From positions 24,252,860 to 24,316,859 of the forward strand of contig OU452199.1 in NCBI GenBank assembly GCA_911728435.2: DNA of 64,000 nucleotides. Direction: 5' to 3'. How positions within the stretch are numbered: position 1 is the first letter of the stretch; each line of letters begins with the position of its first letter. Below are positions 11,487 through 21,924 of this stretch, piece after piece. The translations under genes and the position numbers were made by a program. The DNA is from Apoderus coryli (lineage: Eukaryota > Arthropoda > Insecta > Coleoptera > Attelabidae). The notes beneath the pieces are model-generated. The model saw nothing but the letters and a program-made list of their open reading frames with translations, made no database searches and had not been told where the DNA came from.

Positions 11487-11910
11487 TAAAAGTCTGTCTG
11501 TCTGTGTGGATGTGTGTGTGTGTCTGTATGTATTCTTCCATGATAGCGCCCATAGTGATAGGAGTGGACACAACCGCTAAATTTTCAAATAGCAATTGGG
11601 GTCGAGTGATACTTCATTTTAAAGCATTTTATATCTGTTTAACAGCGCAAGGTTACTTTTGATATTTGCCTCCATAATTCTCGAGAAAATTGCGTATTAA
11701 TTTCACCAGTTAGGTAAGTGGAACCAATATTATTATATTTTTTTTTGCTTGTAATCGTCCTGTGATGGGAGTGGACACCACCGCTAAATTTTCAAATAGC
11801 AGTAGGAGTCGAGTGATACATCATATTAAAGCATCTTTTATCTGCTTTACAGCGATAGGTCACTTTCGATATTTGCACCTATAATTCTCGTGAAATTGCG
11901 TTTAAAATAT
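11487..11910. repeat. GT-rich microsatellite followed by a two-unit tandem repeat
   Basis: A (tctg)/(tg) tract at about 11487-11530 precedes two units of about 205 bp (from about 11552 and 11757). The units share ggagtggacac(a/c)accgctaaattttcaaatagca, gtcgagtgatac and the (g/c)cataattctcg(a/t)g block. The arrangement is typical of a short nonautonomous element, but no termini were identified. Confidence 0.65.
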
Positions 11911-11999
11911 CATAGGTTGTTGGAATCATTGAGTGTTATACTGTGAGACTCAAAAAAAGTATAAATAAAAATTTCAAATTAAAGTTTTTTTGAGCCACC

Positions 12000-12197
12000 C
12001 TGTACAATAGTTCCATGAAAGCATTCTTATTATTATTTTATAAAATATAAGTTAACTACTTTTCTTTCTCTGGCCTAGGTTTTGAAATCAGTCTTACTGC
12101 CATCTAGACCATTTTGTAGTTCTATGTTTAAGTTAAAATTAAGTACGGTATTGTAATTTATTTTTTTGAACTGCAAATAAACTTATTATTATTATTA
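12000..12197 (+). mobile_element. LINE 3' UTR and (TTA)n tail, severely truncated
   Basis: The sequence ends gaactgcaaataaacttattattattatt at about 12170-12197. The AAATAAAC plus (TTA)n ending matches the ends of the other LINEs here (17226, 45897; reverse at 25408, 29881, 35985). The upstream limit is uncertain. Confidence 0.5.
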
Positions 12198-12723
12198 AAT
12201 AGCCGCACGCAAGGATATGCAATCACCAACGCCAAAGGTAGGCAACTCCACTGCGAGAGCACTAGAGTTCTCCATCGATTGTAAAACTGGTTTAAGCCGA
12301 AACCAAGGCACATCCATTAGTAGTCTAGTAAGTCTATAGGGCCTTACCATCCAGAAACCTTAATACTAACAGATAGTTTCATTACAACGATACCACCGCC
12401 GTCGTATGCTCCCAGAATGGAGGTGTATTATTCGGAGCTTCCCCAAGAGTGCCAAACTCGACTTTCAGCCACACAGAGGCATATAACCAGGTAACGGTAA
12501 GAAAAGATGACATCGACAGGTATACGTTGCGCGACCCGGGTTAAGCAGCAGGAGGCCTCGTTCATATACCCTCCAGTTAGTATGCCACAGGAAGACCTTC
12601 ACAGGGACAACCCCAATCCGAAACCACACATTTCCCCACGGTAGTACCCTTCCAACGAACAAGACAATTGAAAAATAAAGAAACCAAAAACATACAATAC
12701 AAGATAGGATAGAAAAAGAAAAA

Positions 12724-13038
12724 ATGGAGCCTATAGCCGATTGTTCTAAACAAGAACAGGAGTCGGTTGGTCCTTTGAACGACACTGCCCCCAATCTCCT
12801 CGCCGACGATTCAGAGAGCTCAGGTGAAGTTGCAGTAGCACCACCCAGCGTCGCCGTCCGGTCTAACGATAGAACCACAGCCTCAATGGTTCGCCAAAAT
12901 GCTGCCTCCCGTCAACTACCCTTCCAGAAAACCTCGCCATTCAAGGCAGACCTTGAGGACCCGACAGCACCTGCCGCCCAAAAGCCGTTCAAAAGGGAGA
13001 ATGAACACGTGCTAGCGGACTACCCACTAAACAACTAA
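12724..13038 (+). CDS. Unrecognised 104-residue ORF in a GC-rich block
   Basis: I do not recognise this protein. It starts at an ATG (12724) after an A-rich leader and ends TAA at 13038. It is rich in Ser, Ala, Pro and acidic residues, with no predicted membrane segment or motif, so it reads as disordered. The surrounding block (about 12198-13075) is much more GC-rich than its neighbours. Twenty-odd bases after the stop there is a perfect donor, aaag|gtaagt (GT at about 13067). It could be the 5' end and start of ORF1 of a non-LTR element, or an exon of a host gene. The opposite-strand open frame across it (12465-12878) is most likely a shadow. Confidence 0.3.
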   Translation: MEPIADCSKQEQESVGPLNDTAPNLLADDSESSGEVAVAPPSVAVRSNDRTTASMVRQNAASRQLPFQKTSPFKADLEDPTAPAAQKPFKRENEHVLADYPLNN

Positions 13039-13079
13039 AACGGAAATATGACAACAAACACAAAAAGGTAAGTCATAAC

Positions 13080-14299
13080 GACTTGAAACGCATAACGCTT
13101 ATCAAGATGTTCAGATAGTTAAATTTTAATGTTAGCGAAATTGTTACAGATTCGATGTTAGACTGCAACTATTGGTAATAATCGTTCCTAGATCAGATAC
13201 CATTAAAAGTTCCCAGCCGGAAGAGAATTCAACATTCAATCCGCATGAGTTTCATCAAATACCCAAAATATTAGGACAATGCATTTCCTGAACTCCAGAA
13301 AAAGATTTACGAGGGCTATATAAGTAGTAAGTATACATTTTCTTTTTAAAAACTTTTGAATAATTAGTTAATAAATATTTTCTGTTTTAGGTGTTCACTT
13401 GGCATGAAAAAGGATGAAGGAGAAAATTAAATCTAAACCACACCATATACAGGACAGTACTAAGAATATTTAGTTATTGAAACAACAAATAATGCAATTT
13501 TTACTCTTGGCAATTCAACAAGGTACAAATGTAAATGTAATTATGAATAAAATTTTAATTAAAGTGAGTGCAATTGGTTATTTATTATTGTTAGATATAC
13601 GCATTTACTTTAAGATAAAAATTAACCGTAACATCTTGTTTATATTTTTTTTTCCTCAGAAGAATACTCGTAAATAAAGAATATATATTTTGTTTTTACT
13701 AATTATGGTTGATTACTGTTACATCTTAAGATTAGGTGTAAGATGAATGAATATGTAAGACGTTTTAATTCACCGGAGGTATAGTCTTTATCATATTAGT
13801 TTGAAATGACATAAAAAACCACAACTCCATATCCCTTTGTAAAGTCAATACCAATCGCCGCCGTCCTGCGCCTATGGACGGCCCTTTTAACTTTTCATAA
13901 CAATACATGCCTTACGATATTTTAAACATCCTTTATGTATTAACAATTAATGTTAAATGTGTAAAAATTATTTGTTCCATTCATATTATATTTATTTGCA
14001 AACTCGTAATCCTTTGTTTTTCGATTAATCATTAACCCAATACTTTTGTCAGTCACTATAGTTATTTTCATTACTGTCGGTGTCCTTTGGGAGACATGAT
14101 TCGTCTTATATACGAGGGAGGAATGTATCAAAAGAACGCTGCATTCGATGCCCATTTCTAATGTAAATAGCCATGGGAACGGATATCCCTGGTAGAATCG
14201 TTAATTTTATATATTTTTGATTAAGGTTGGATAAACTATACGACCAATTATTGCTAGCGATTTAGATCAAGTTGATAAACTTATTGTTCTAGATGAAAG
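13080..14299. other. Intergenic, nothing recognised
   Basis: AT-rich except for a short CpG-rich patch at about 13850-13885 (caatcgccgccgtcctgcgc). Short ORFs (13477-13677 plus, 13940-14155 minus) have no recognisable content. Confidence 0.3.
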
Positions 14300-17226
14300 T
14301 ACATACTTTTCCATACGAATATACGCAGTGTTGTCAAAATTTTTTCAGAATTTTTCAAAATTGCAATGCTTACTCAAATTAAGAGTTTAGCTGTCGGAGA
14401 TGGTTACCATGCGATATATAATGAGGGGGACATGAATCAAAATGATGGAGTTTTGGTATACAAAAAGAAATACTATAAGTACAATACAACGACAGACGTT
14501 ATCAACAGTACAAAATATGTCCATTTAGCTGCTAAATATAAGACACAACCTCAATTATAAGGCCGGCATTGAGCGAATATTCACTTCAAAATGTATAAGG
14601 GTCGTTGTTACAAATGGTACTAAAACAATTGGTATAACAGCTATTTACAAATCACCTGCAAGAAGTAATATAGAATTTATACAATGTCTAAATAGATACT
14701 TAAGGGAGCATAATAAGAGTGATGTAGAATTGTTAATTGGCGATATGAACATAAACTTATTAAACGACTCCTTGGATACAAACGAATATCAAAACACATT
14801 ACATGAATATGGCTACATTTCTCTAATAAATAAAATAACACGAATTCTCAAAATAACGCGGGATCCTGCATTGATCATATATTCTTTAAATCAGATTCTG
14901 TATTAACTAGCGAACTAATCCCAGTCATACTACAGTCACCAATTACAGACCATTTTCCGACTCTACTAGTTTTCCCTATGAAAAAAGGCATCATTCGGTC
15001 GACAGAAGTTGAATTTAAAAGAATTGACTACAATCAACGAAAATTAAATGCGAACCAAGAAATGTTTACGAGAGTATACACCGATAACGTGGATACGGCA
15101 ACAAATTATCTTATAGAAATACTTAATAACTTGATTCTCAAAAGTCATAAAATACAGGGTAAAGAATAAAAAGAAAGAATGGATAACTGCTAGTTTGATT
15201 AGATCAATAAATCAAAGAGACAACTGTATAAAAGTCGGATGAAAACTAAAGAATTAAATAAGTACCAAGAATACAAGACATACAAAAATAAACTAGACAA
15301 GCTGATTCATAAAACGAAAAACAATTATTACCGTGAAAAAATAAACGAATATTGGAACAATACAAAAAAAATTTGGGTAAACAGTGAATGAATATGCTAA
15401 CAAACGCAGAAATCGGATTTCGGAAATTAAGGAAATTACACTTCCTTCAGGTAAGAACACTGAAAATCACTTCCAGATTGCAAATGCCTTCAGTAACCAT
15501 TATTGCACTGTAGGTGAAAAAATGGCAGCAAAAATTAGGAATGTTGTGTCGGATCAGAATCTAGTCGACTTGGAGTACAACAGGAACGTTCCGAATTCTA
15601 TGTGTTTGAGATATACAGATAGAGAGAAAGTGTTCAAGTTTATAAACGAGCTAAAAATTACCTCATCTGCTGGAATAGACGGCATCGATGTTAGAGTGCT
15701 TAAGACAATTGCGACGGAAATAAGCGAACCAATAGCGTACATTGCTAATCTCATTATCTGTCAGGGCGAGTGGCCGCAGCAATTAATTAAATTAAAGAAA
15801 CAATTATTATACCTGTATTCAAATCCGGTGACAAACAAAGTATCGAAAACTACCGTCCTATCAGTCTGCTCTCGAATGTTGGCAAAATAGTTGAAAAAAT
15901 TCTGAAGGTGAGACTCGTTGATTTTCTAAAAAGGAATTTAATTTTATCGGAGAAACAATTTGGGTTTACGGAAGGAAAAAGTACGTCGGACGCTATAGCG
16001 TTTCTTGTCCGAAGAATTTATGAAGCATTGGATGAGAGTAAGCCTTGTGCAACAGTTTTCATCGACCTGGCCAAGGCTTTCGACACAGTGTGTCACAATA
16101 AATTGACGGCGAAATTATTTAATGTCGGTATTAGGGGGCTCGCACTACAGTTATTCAAATCCTACCTAACAAACAGAAATCAGATGGGCAAATTAAATAA
16201 AGTCTATAGTAGCTCCAAAAGAGTGTCTTTTGGAATTCCACAGGGGACAGTGATTGGTCCGATATTATTCCTCATTTATATAAATGGTCTATTGCAATTG
16301 GATTGTATTGGAGATGTATTTTCCTTCGCCGATGATACTGCATTGTTTGTAGAAGGGACAAATTGGGAGGAAGTCGAGGGCAGAATGAAGGACGGTCTGC
16401 GACAAATTTGTCATTGGTTTGATGAAAACTTGCTTACAATTCACTTGGACAAAACGACGTAGGTAAATTTCGCAAACAATAAAACCAAAGTCCCACCAAA
16501 CAATGTTCTATACACACCTAAACAAACACAAACTATTTTTGAATTTACCGGAATACCGTCATTTAACAAGGCAAAGATCACTCCATAATGTGCGTGTTCC
16601 CCGAGCAAGGAGATCTATTGGACAGAGAATGTTTCTCGTGGTCGGACATAAGCTGTTCAATTTGTTGCCAAATGAGCTACGATTATGTATCTCGCGTGGG
16701 TGTTTTAGGTATAAAATATCAAGCTGGCTAAAGGAAAATAATCCTACCTTGTTGAACTGATATAACTATTTTTTTTTCTGTAATGGTCGATAATTCGAAA
16801 AGCTGAAGTCTCCATGGGTTATTGTTTTTTTTTTCAATATAAGAATATATTTTTTTTTATATATTTTTTTTTGATAAGTTATAGAAAACGCTTTATTTAA
16901 TATTTGATATTTTTTTAAGTCAATTAAAGTGGCTATAATGTATAATCTAAAGTGATCGTATATACTTATATACTCTTTTTTAATATGAAACTACACGAGC
17001 TGTATAACACAATATATTTTTTATAAGTGCGATACTCTTTTTGCGCGTATTTAGCGGACAAGCGCATCAGCGTTTTTGCTAAATGCGAGCATTTTGATTT
17101 GTTTAGAAAATTTAATATTAATTATCTATAAGGAGATATTTGTTTCTCTAATGTTTGTTTCCACTCATTCTGATATTATATGTATATTTTGATTTGTATT
17201 TGGAAATAAATATTATTATTATTATA
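14300..17226 (+). pseudogene. Decayed non-LTR retrotransposon: endonuclease, RT, C-terminus, (TTA)n tail
   Basis: Pieces appear in order on the plus strand. The start of the AP-type endonuclease is at about 14366-14560 (GYHAIYNEGDMNQNDGVLVY). Its middle, in another frame, is at about 14600-14860 (ITAIYKSPARSN, LLIGDMNINLL). The linker is at 14978-15375. The RT starts at 15384-15890 (SSAGIDGIDVRVLK). The RT core is at 15908-16462, with TVFIDLAKAFDTVCH, GIPQGTVIGPILFL and the catalytic FADDTALF. The C-terminus is at 16503-16760, and the 3' UTR ends in (TTA)n at about 17205-17226. Several frameshifts and an internal deletion after the RT palm leave it inactive. The product would nick the target and prime reverse transcription on it. 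Confidence 0.85.
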
Positions 17227-17247
17227 GTAATTGCAAACAGTTAAAAA

Positions 17248-17372
17248 AAGATTGGTAACACAGCCATCTATAAATCACCTACTATCGATGCATGCGAGTT
17301 CACCAGCTATTTATATAGCTTTCTACAAAGTAACCAAAATTGCACCACAGAAATTCTAGTAGGGGATATTAA
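17248..17372 (+). pseudogene. LINE endonuclease fragment
   Basis: An open stretch reads IGNTAIYKSPTID and then EILVGDIN, matching the central endonuclease strand seen at 14600-14860 in the preceding LINE but from a diverged copy. It lies only about 20 bp beyond that element's tail, so it is a separate fragment or a rearranged piece. Confidence 0.6.
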
Positions 17373-17898
17373 CCAGCCTATCTACTAATCACTTTTTTCT
17401 ATATCGACTGCAAGTCTCTAGATAGGTACTTACTACATAAATTAAATTTCAAACCTTTATTAAGAATTGCAATTCAATGTCGTTAAAAACAGTATGAGAC
17501 AGATTCAATGCTCTTTCGTGGAATGAATACATAGGCCGAAGATCATGGCCATCACCAAATTCACCATCAAAAACATAATTAATAAATAAAAGGGTATGAG
17601 ATTCATTATGTCATCGAACCCTAGTGGAATTAAACATATCATCATGTGTTGAATCAACAAGCCTAGACTGCTTTAAGTTAGTCTTAAACTTGAACCCATC
17701 AAATAGAATTATGTGTCTATAAGGAATCAAACTCTATAGGGCGTAATACAGATATAAGTTTAGCAACAAGTCTAGAATGTCTCAAATTAGTCTTAAAATA
17801 CACCACTTCAAAAAACAAAAACTCTATAGGTTGTACTTTTAAATATACTTAATCTACAGTATTGTATGAAAATTGTAGTGTAGTGTTCAATTAACGAA
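17373..17898. repeat. Short tandem duplication (about 113 bp) in otherwise unannotated sequence
   Basis: Units at about 17651-17763 and 17764-17840 share caa(g/c)aagtctaga(c/a)tg, ttagtcttaaa and caaa(c/a)actctatagg. The minus strand holds a protein-like run at about 17560-17700 that I could not assign. Confidence 0.4.
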
Positions 17899-18290
17899 CT
17901 TTGAATTAAACAAGTCTCTTCCACAAAATATTTTTAATAATATTAGATTGTTTCAATAGCCATACATATTTCGTCAACATAGCGCTAACATCATCAGTGG
18001 CAAACAATTACTATAGAAGAGCTTAGCCATAGTTATGTGAAATAGTTGATCCTAATAGAGAAATGGTATCTTATTAGTTCAATAAAGATTCGATTTTGTT
18101 TCTATGTTATTGAAGTCATTTTATGTGAAAAAAAATTTTGGTTTTAGAAATTTTGTACATTATATCACTCACGATGGTGGTTTTTTCTTTTCTTTTTTAC
18201 CATTAGAAAGGGTGTTAATTGAGAAATTAAGACAACCTACTATTTTCAAAGATATTTTGTGGAAGAGGCTTGTTTAATTCAGAGTTTCTA
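17899..18290. mobile_element. Candidate nonautonomous element with about 40-bp terminal inverted repeats
   Basis: aactttgaattaaacaagtctcttccacaaaatattt (about 17899-17935) is matched in reverse complement by about 18250-18290 (atattttgtggaagaggcttgtttaattcagagtt), with few mismatches. The element carries a hammerhead-like motif (17947-18008, minus). I cannot define a target-site duplication. Low coding capacity. Confidence 0.5.
17947..18008 (-). ncRNA. Hammerhead ribozyme-like motif, slightly degenerate
   Basis: On the minus strand: outer stem I ATTGTTT, internal loop side, inner stem I GCCA, core CTGATGA, one extra T, stem II GTTAGC/GTTGAC around GCTAT (six pairs including G-T), GAAA, a tiny stem III, then GTA and TGGC, which pairs with inner stem I. 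An asymmetric loop TATTG follows, then AAACAAT, which pairs with the outer stem. The interrupted stem I is what natural type I hammerheads use for tertiary contact with loop II. The inserted base after the core and the very short stem III make activity doubtful. Confidence 0.45.
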
Positions 18291-18299
18291 GAGTATTGT

Positions 18300-20260
18300 C
18301 TTTTGATTCAATATCTCTTTTATTGTTTATCCTAGTTTTTATTGCTTTCTCTAGCGGTTTCCTAGCCGAGACCTAACGACAATGTGTGAAAAAGGAATTA
18401 TACTTATGTTAACGATCAAACCCAATTTGAACCCCACACTTTCTTTAATAGTTGCATGAAAGAGTTACCTTAATCTGACCATTCTAGGGGAATATTATAT
18501 AAGAGAAATCTCAGGGAAAGCACAGAGACATCTTTTAGTTTGTTTTTTGTTTATAGTTTGAAATTTTGTTGAGTCAATTTTTGGTCATTTCCATTAGTCG
18601 TTGCGAGATGCCATGGTGCAGATTATTTGTTCGAGAAGTCACAAGGACAGAAAGGTACCCTATAAACTTGATTTATAAGAGTTTGTATTTTTGAACTCTC
18701 CATATTTAAGTTTTTAGAATTGAATCAATACTTAAGGATAATGCTTTTCAAACGAGATAGCGCCAGCAATTTAAAAACAATGGTTCTTCAGGACTTACCT
18801 CAAAGATGATGATCCAAAAAGGTACATCTTTTTGTATTTATGGCTATATTTTGTCTTCGTATATATAGGAAGAACTTAGGATAACAATTAAACAAACGCA
18901 ACATAGTTTACTAGTATAGTATATTTTTCATATCATATAAGACAAGATTATACAATATTTACATTCCATAATAATTTTAACGGTATTTAAGTCATGCGAA
19001 AGTAAAATCGAAACGAAACTGTACGTCCTAAAGCTCTCGTTATTTTCGGACACATTTTTGGCTGTGTCCTGCAAAATGTATAGGTACGTGAAAGCAGTAA
19101 ACTATTCAACTCAATTGAAGCTCAGGTATATAGGTACCGTATAAAATTATAGAAAACTTCGAAGAAATGTTTTTAAAATTTGACACTATTCTAGTGTTAA
19201 TCGGCAATCTTATTTTAGATGATGGCTTTCAAGTTATTGCCGGAGTAGTTTTCAAATTTGTTAATTTATATAGCTCACTCTTAAAATTTTGAATTTTGCG
19301 TATGCTTCTAGTTTAAGCTTTTGTGACATATTCAAGCTTATCTGTCAAAACTCGCATTTACAAGTTCTAACATAATTGTCAAACTAATATTCATTTACGG
19401 AAGTCTATATTCATTATTTTGGATTGGATTCCTTGTCGAATAGACAATATAATAATATATAATAGACAAAAATTAATACAATGTGCATATAATTGAGAAA
19501 ACTGTCAACAGTAAATGTTCTCAAGTTGTATAATTTATCGAATTAAAAATTAGGGTATGTTTTTGAAAGGTTATCTAAATAGTAAATTTCAAAATATTGT
19601 CAATCTCATGTGTTGATCTATGAATTGTAAGTTCATTTATTTTAGTTATCGGTGAAAACGTTCAAAAATGCTAAAGCTATCAGTATCACACTGTCGCTTA
19701 CCATGATTAACAATCATACAAACGAACAATATGTGAACTCATTCAATATTTACGGACAATGTGATTAAGTGAAATTAAGGAAATCTAACACATTTATCAT
19801 TGGATATCCGCAAAAAAAAACTTTAGAAAATTTCAAATAATTTGTATGCCTCAAATTAACAAGTAATATTTCATTTTAAAAAAATCACAAAAGTTGGACA
19901 ATAAATAATTACAAATGTGTTCTTTTGAACAAGGAATTCAACCCAAAATAATTAATAAAAACTTCTTAATATGAAAATTTCTTAATTTGTTTAAGAGCCT
20001 GCAAACTCAAGTTTGTTCCAGAAATTCATATAGGTAATTTGGAAAAAATGGCTAAAATTGCCATAGCCACGAAATGTAGTTAGATTCTTGCGCCAAATCC
20101 CAAATAAATATAGCATTATATGATGTTTACTACACTACTTAGAAGACGGATCGACAAAATATTTTGATTAATTAAAACTTACGTTCCATAACTATAATAG
20201 GCTCTCTGGCCTTCCATGCAAATTTATTTATTCTAATAAAGTATCATACTATTTCTTTAA
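18300..20260. other. Long AT-rich stretch, nothing recognised
   Basis: No coding region, tRNA-like sequence or clear repeat that I can support across about 2 kb. Confidence 0.3.
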
Positions 20261-20488
20261 TGACAGAGAGATGTTTTTGGCGACATCTAGCGTGAGCAGG
20301 CAATATGCCCGGTGAAACACAGTTCACAAACGATGGCCGGACAAGGAGTAACCACTCCATTATCTCCTATTGCCAACACTAGATGCGCCTGAATCCCCTA
20401 ACGGGGAGGTTTCATTTACGAATTGCTTATTACATAAAGTAACAAGACTTCCAGTTATGTTGGAAATTTGTTTCACACTACCATGTTT

Positions 20489-20533
20489 TCACAAGACGGG
20501 CCGTTTCGTTGATCCACAACTCATCAGTGGTGA
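20489..20533 (-). ncRNA. Type I hammerhead ribozyme, core intact
   Basis: Minus strand, 5' to 3': stem I strand TCACCA; conserved core CTGATGA; stem II GTTG-TGGAT-CAAC (four Watson-Crick pairs); GAAA; stem III ACG-GCC-CGT; cleavage-site C; stem I strand TTGTGA. Stem I pairs except for one C-U opposition, which is restored in the sister copy. All invariant core positions (CUGANGA, GAA, A15.1-U16.1, H17 = C) are present. A 3-bp stem III with a tiny loop is typical of animal hammerheads, which may act as dimers. Predicted cleavage falls after the C of GTC at plus-strand position 20495. It would process multimeric transcripts of the repeat. Confidence 0.7.
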
Positions 20534-20677
20534 TCGGCAGGCAGTGTGAACCAAATTTCTAACATTTACGAAGAGCTTATACTAACACGAGAAATGATTG
20601 ACAGAGAGATGTTTATGGTGACATCTAGTGTGAGCAGGCAATATGCCCGGTGAAACACAGTTCACACTGCCTGCCGA

Positions 20678-20722
20678 TCACCACTGATGAGATGTGGATC
20701 AACTAAACGGCCCGTCTGGTGA
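20678..20722 (+). ncRNA. Type I hammerhead ribozyme, probably inactivated
   Basis: Sister copy on the plus strand: TCACCA, CTGATGA (20684-20690), stem II GATG/CAAC with one A-A mismatch, TAAA where GAAA is required (20704-20707), stem III ACG-GCC-CGT, C at 20716, and TGGTGA, which makes a perfect six-pair stem I. The G-to-T change at an invariant core position should abolish cleavage. The complementary pattern of damage in the two copies indicates an intact ancestor. Confidence 0.65.
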
Positions 20723-20944
20723 AAGCATGGTAGTGTGAAACAAATTTCCAACATAACTGAAAGTCTTGTGACTTTATGTAATAAGCAATCCGTAATAAAG
20801 CCTCTGTTGGCAATAGGATATAATGGAGTTGTTACTTCTTGTGCGGCCATCGTTGTGAACTGTGTTTCACCGGGCATATTTCCTGCTCACGCTAGATGTC
20901 GCCAAAAATAAATCTCTGTCAATCATTTCTCGTGCTAGTATAAG

Positions 20945-21924
20945 CCGATCACCACTGACTGAATGCAGAGTAGTAGGTTTAGCAAAAACATTTTATATCT
21001 ATATAGAAAGTTTCAGCCACCTGCGATAAAATTGATGTTTTCACATTGTTTAGCAAATAAAACAAAAACTTTAAATATCTACTTAAGCTAAGAAGAAGAA
21101 AAAATAAATTTTATATACTGTAGTGGTTTGCTTTCATCTTTAAATACAAATCTGAATTACTTACTTTGAATACAATGTTTCAAAGTGTAGATACGAGTGT
21201 TGTTTTCCTTACTTTTTTTTGTGCTACGCGATATTTTAATGTGGACCTTCAATTTATTCTGTTACCATTTACCTTTTGAAATCAGATTACGGTTGCTGTG
21301 AAGTTAGTAAAATGGTACCAGTGTAACCTAACATTTGAAAATGTGGTTCGCTGTATAATCCTTTGAGCGTAATTTCCCATAGTTAAAAAAAAGAGTGCCT
21401 GGGCACTTAAGGTGTTGAAGGTACAAAATAATGTTCTCCAGAAAAAGAGTTCTAGGTTTAGAACCTATTTACGTGTTTTCTGCGTTTTCCCAATAAATAA
21501 AAAGGAAAAAATATATGAATTTTATTCCATAGATATGAATAATTGAATAACCCGGTATATTTTCGTAACATAATCTTAGTTGACATTAAACATCAAAGTT
21601 ACTTTGTATTATATTGTATTAACTATAGGTATGTTGTGTAATGCCCCCTGTTCGTCAGGATCGAACTGTCAAGAAAATTCTCCTCTTCAACGGTTCCTCG
21701 GGCGCCAGCTTTTTAAAGTGGTGTGCCCACTTTATTCCCTAGGCAGCTACAGTGGAGAAAATGACAATCCAGAGTTCAGTTAGCTGTTTAATGAGAGAGT
21801 TCCTTAAGCACGCTTTAATCGTACCTTGGACAACTTATATGAAATTGTTAGCTGATAATTTAATTATTGTTTTGCTTTTATATTTTTTACCATTAATGAA
21901 ATAAGACACACTAATTATTATACA
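20945..21924. other. Intergenic, nothing firmly recognised
   Basis: AT-rich. A less AT-rich patch at about 21630-21780 contains a short open frame with no domain and no ATG start. Confidence 0.3.

Larger units (their letters stand above)
20261..20944. repeat. Inverted hammerhead-bearing repeat (retrozyme/Penelope-like)
   Basis: The left arm, read on the minus strand from 20538 to 20261, and the right arm, read on the plus strand from 20673 to 20943, are the same unit: ribozyme, then catggtagtgtgaaac, tgttggcaatagga, cggccatcgtt, tttcaccgggcatat, ctgctcacgctagatgtcgcc. At 20944 the right unit is followed by gccgatcaccactga, the start of another ribozyme, giving a head-to-tail monomer of about 271 bp. 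Between the arms, 20539-20672 holds the end of a further minus-oriented unit. No protein is encoded. Animal retrozymes and Penelope pLTRs have this organisation of tandem monomers with type I hammerheads. Confidence 0.75.

Noticed and set aside
12465..12878. 137-codon minus-strand ORF in the GC-rich block
   Set aside because: Overlaps the plus-strand ORF, has no recognisable domain and starts inside it; treated as a shadow.
21580..21783. 67-codon plus-strand ORF
   Set aside because: Starts with TTG rather than ATG, no domain, and no other sign of coding.
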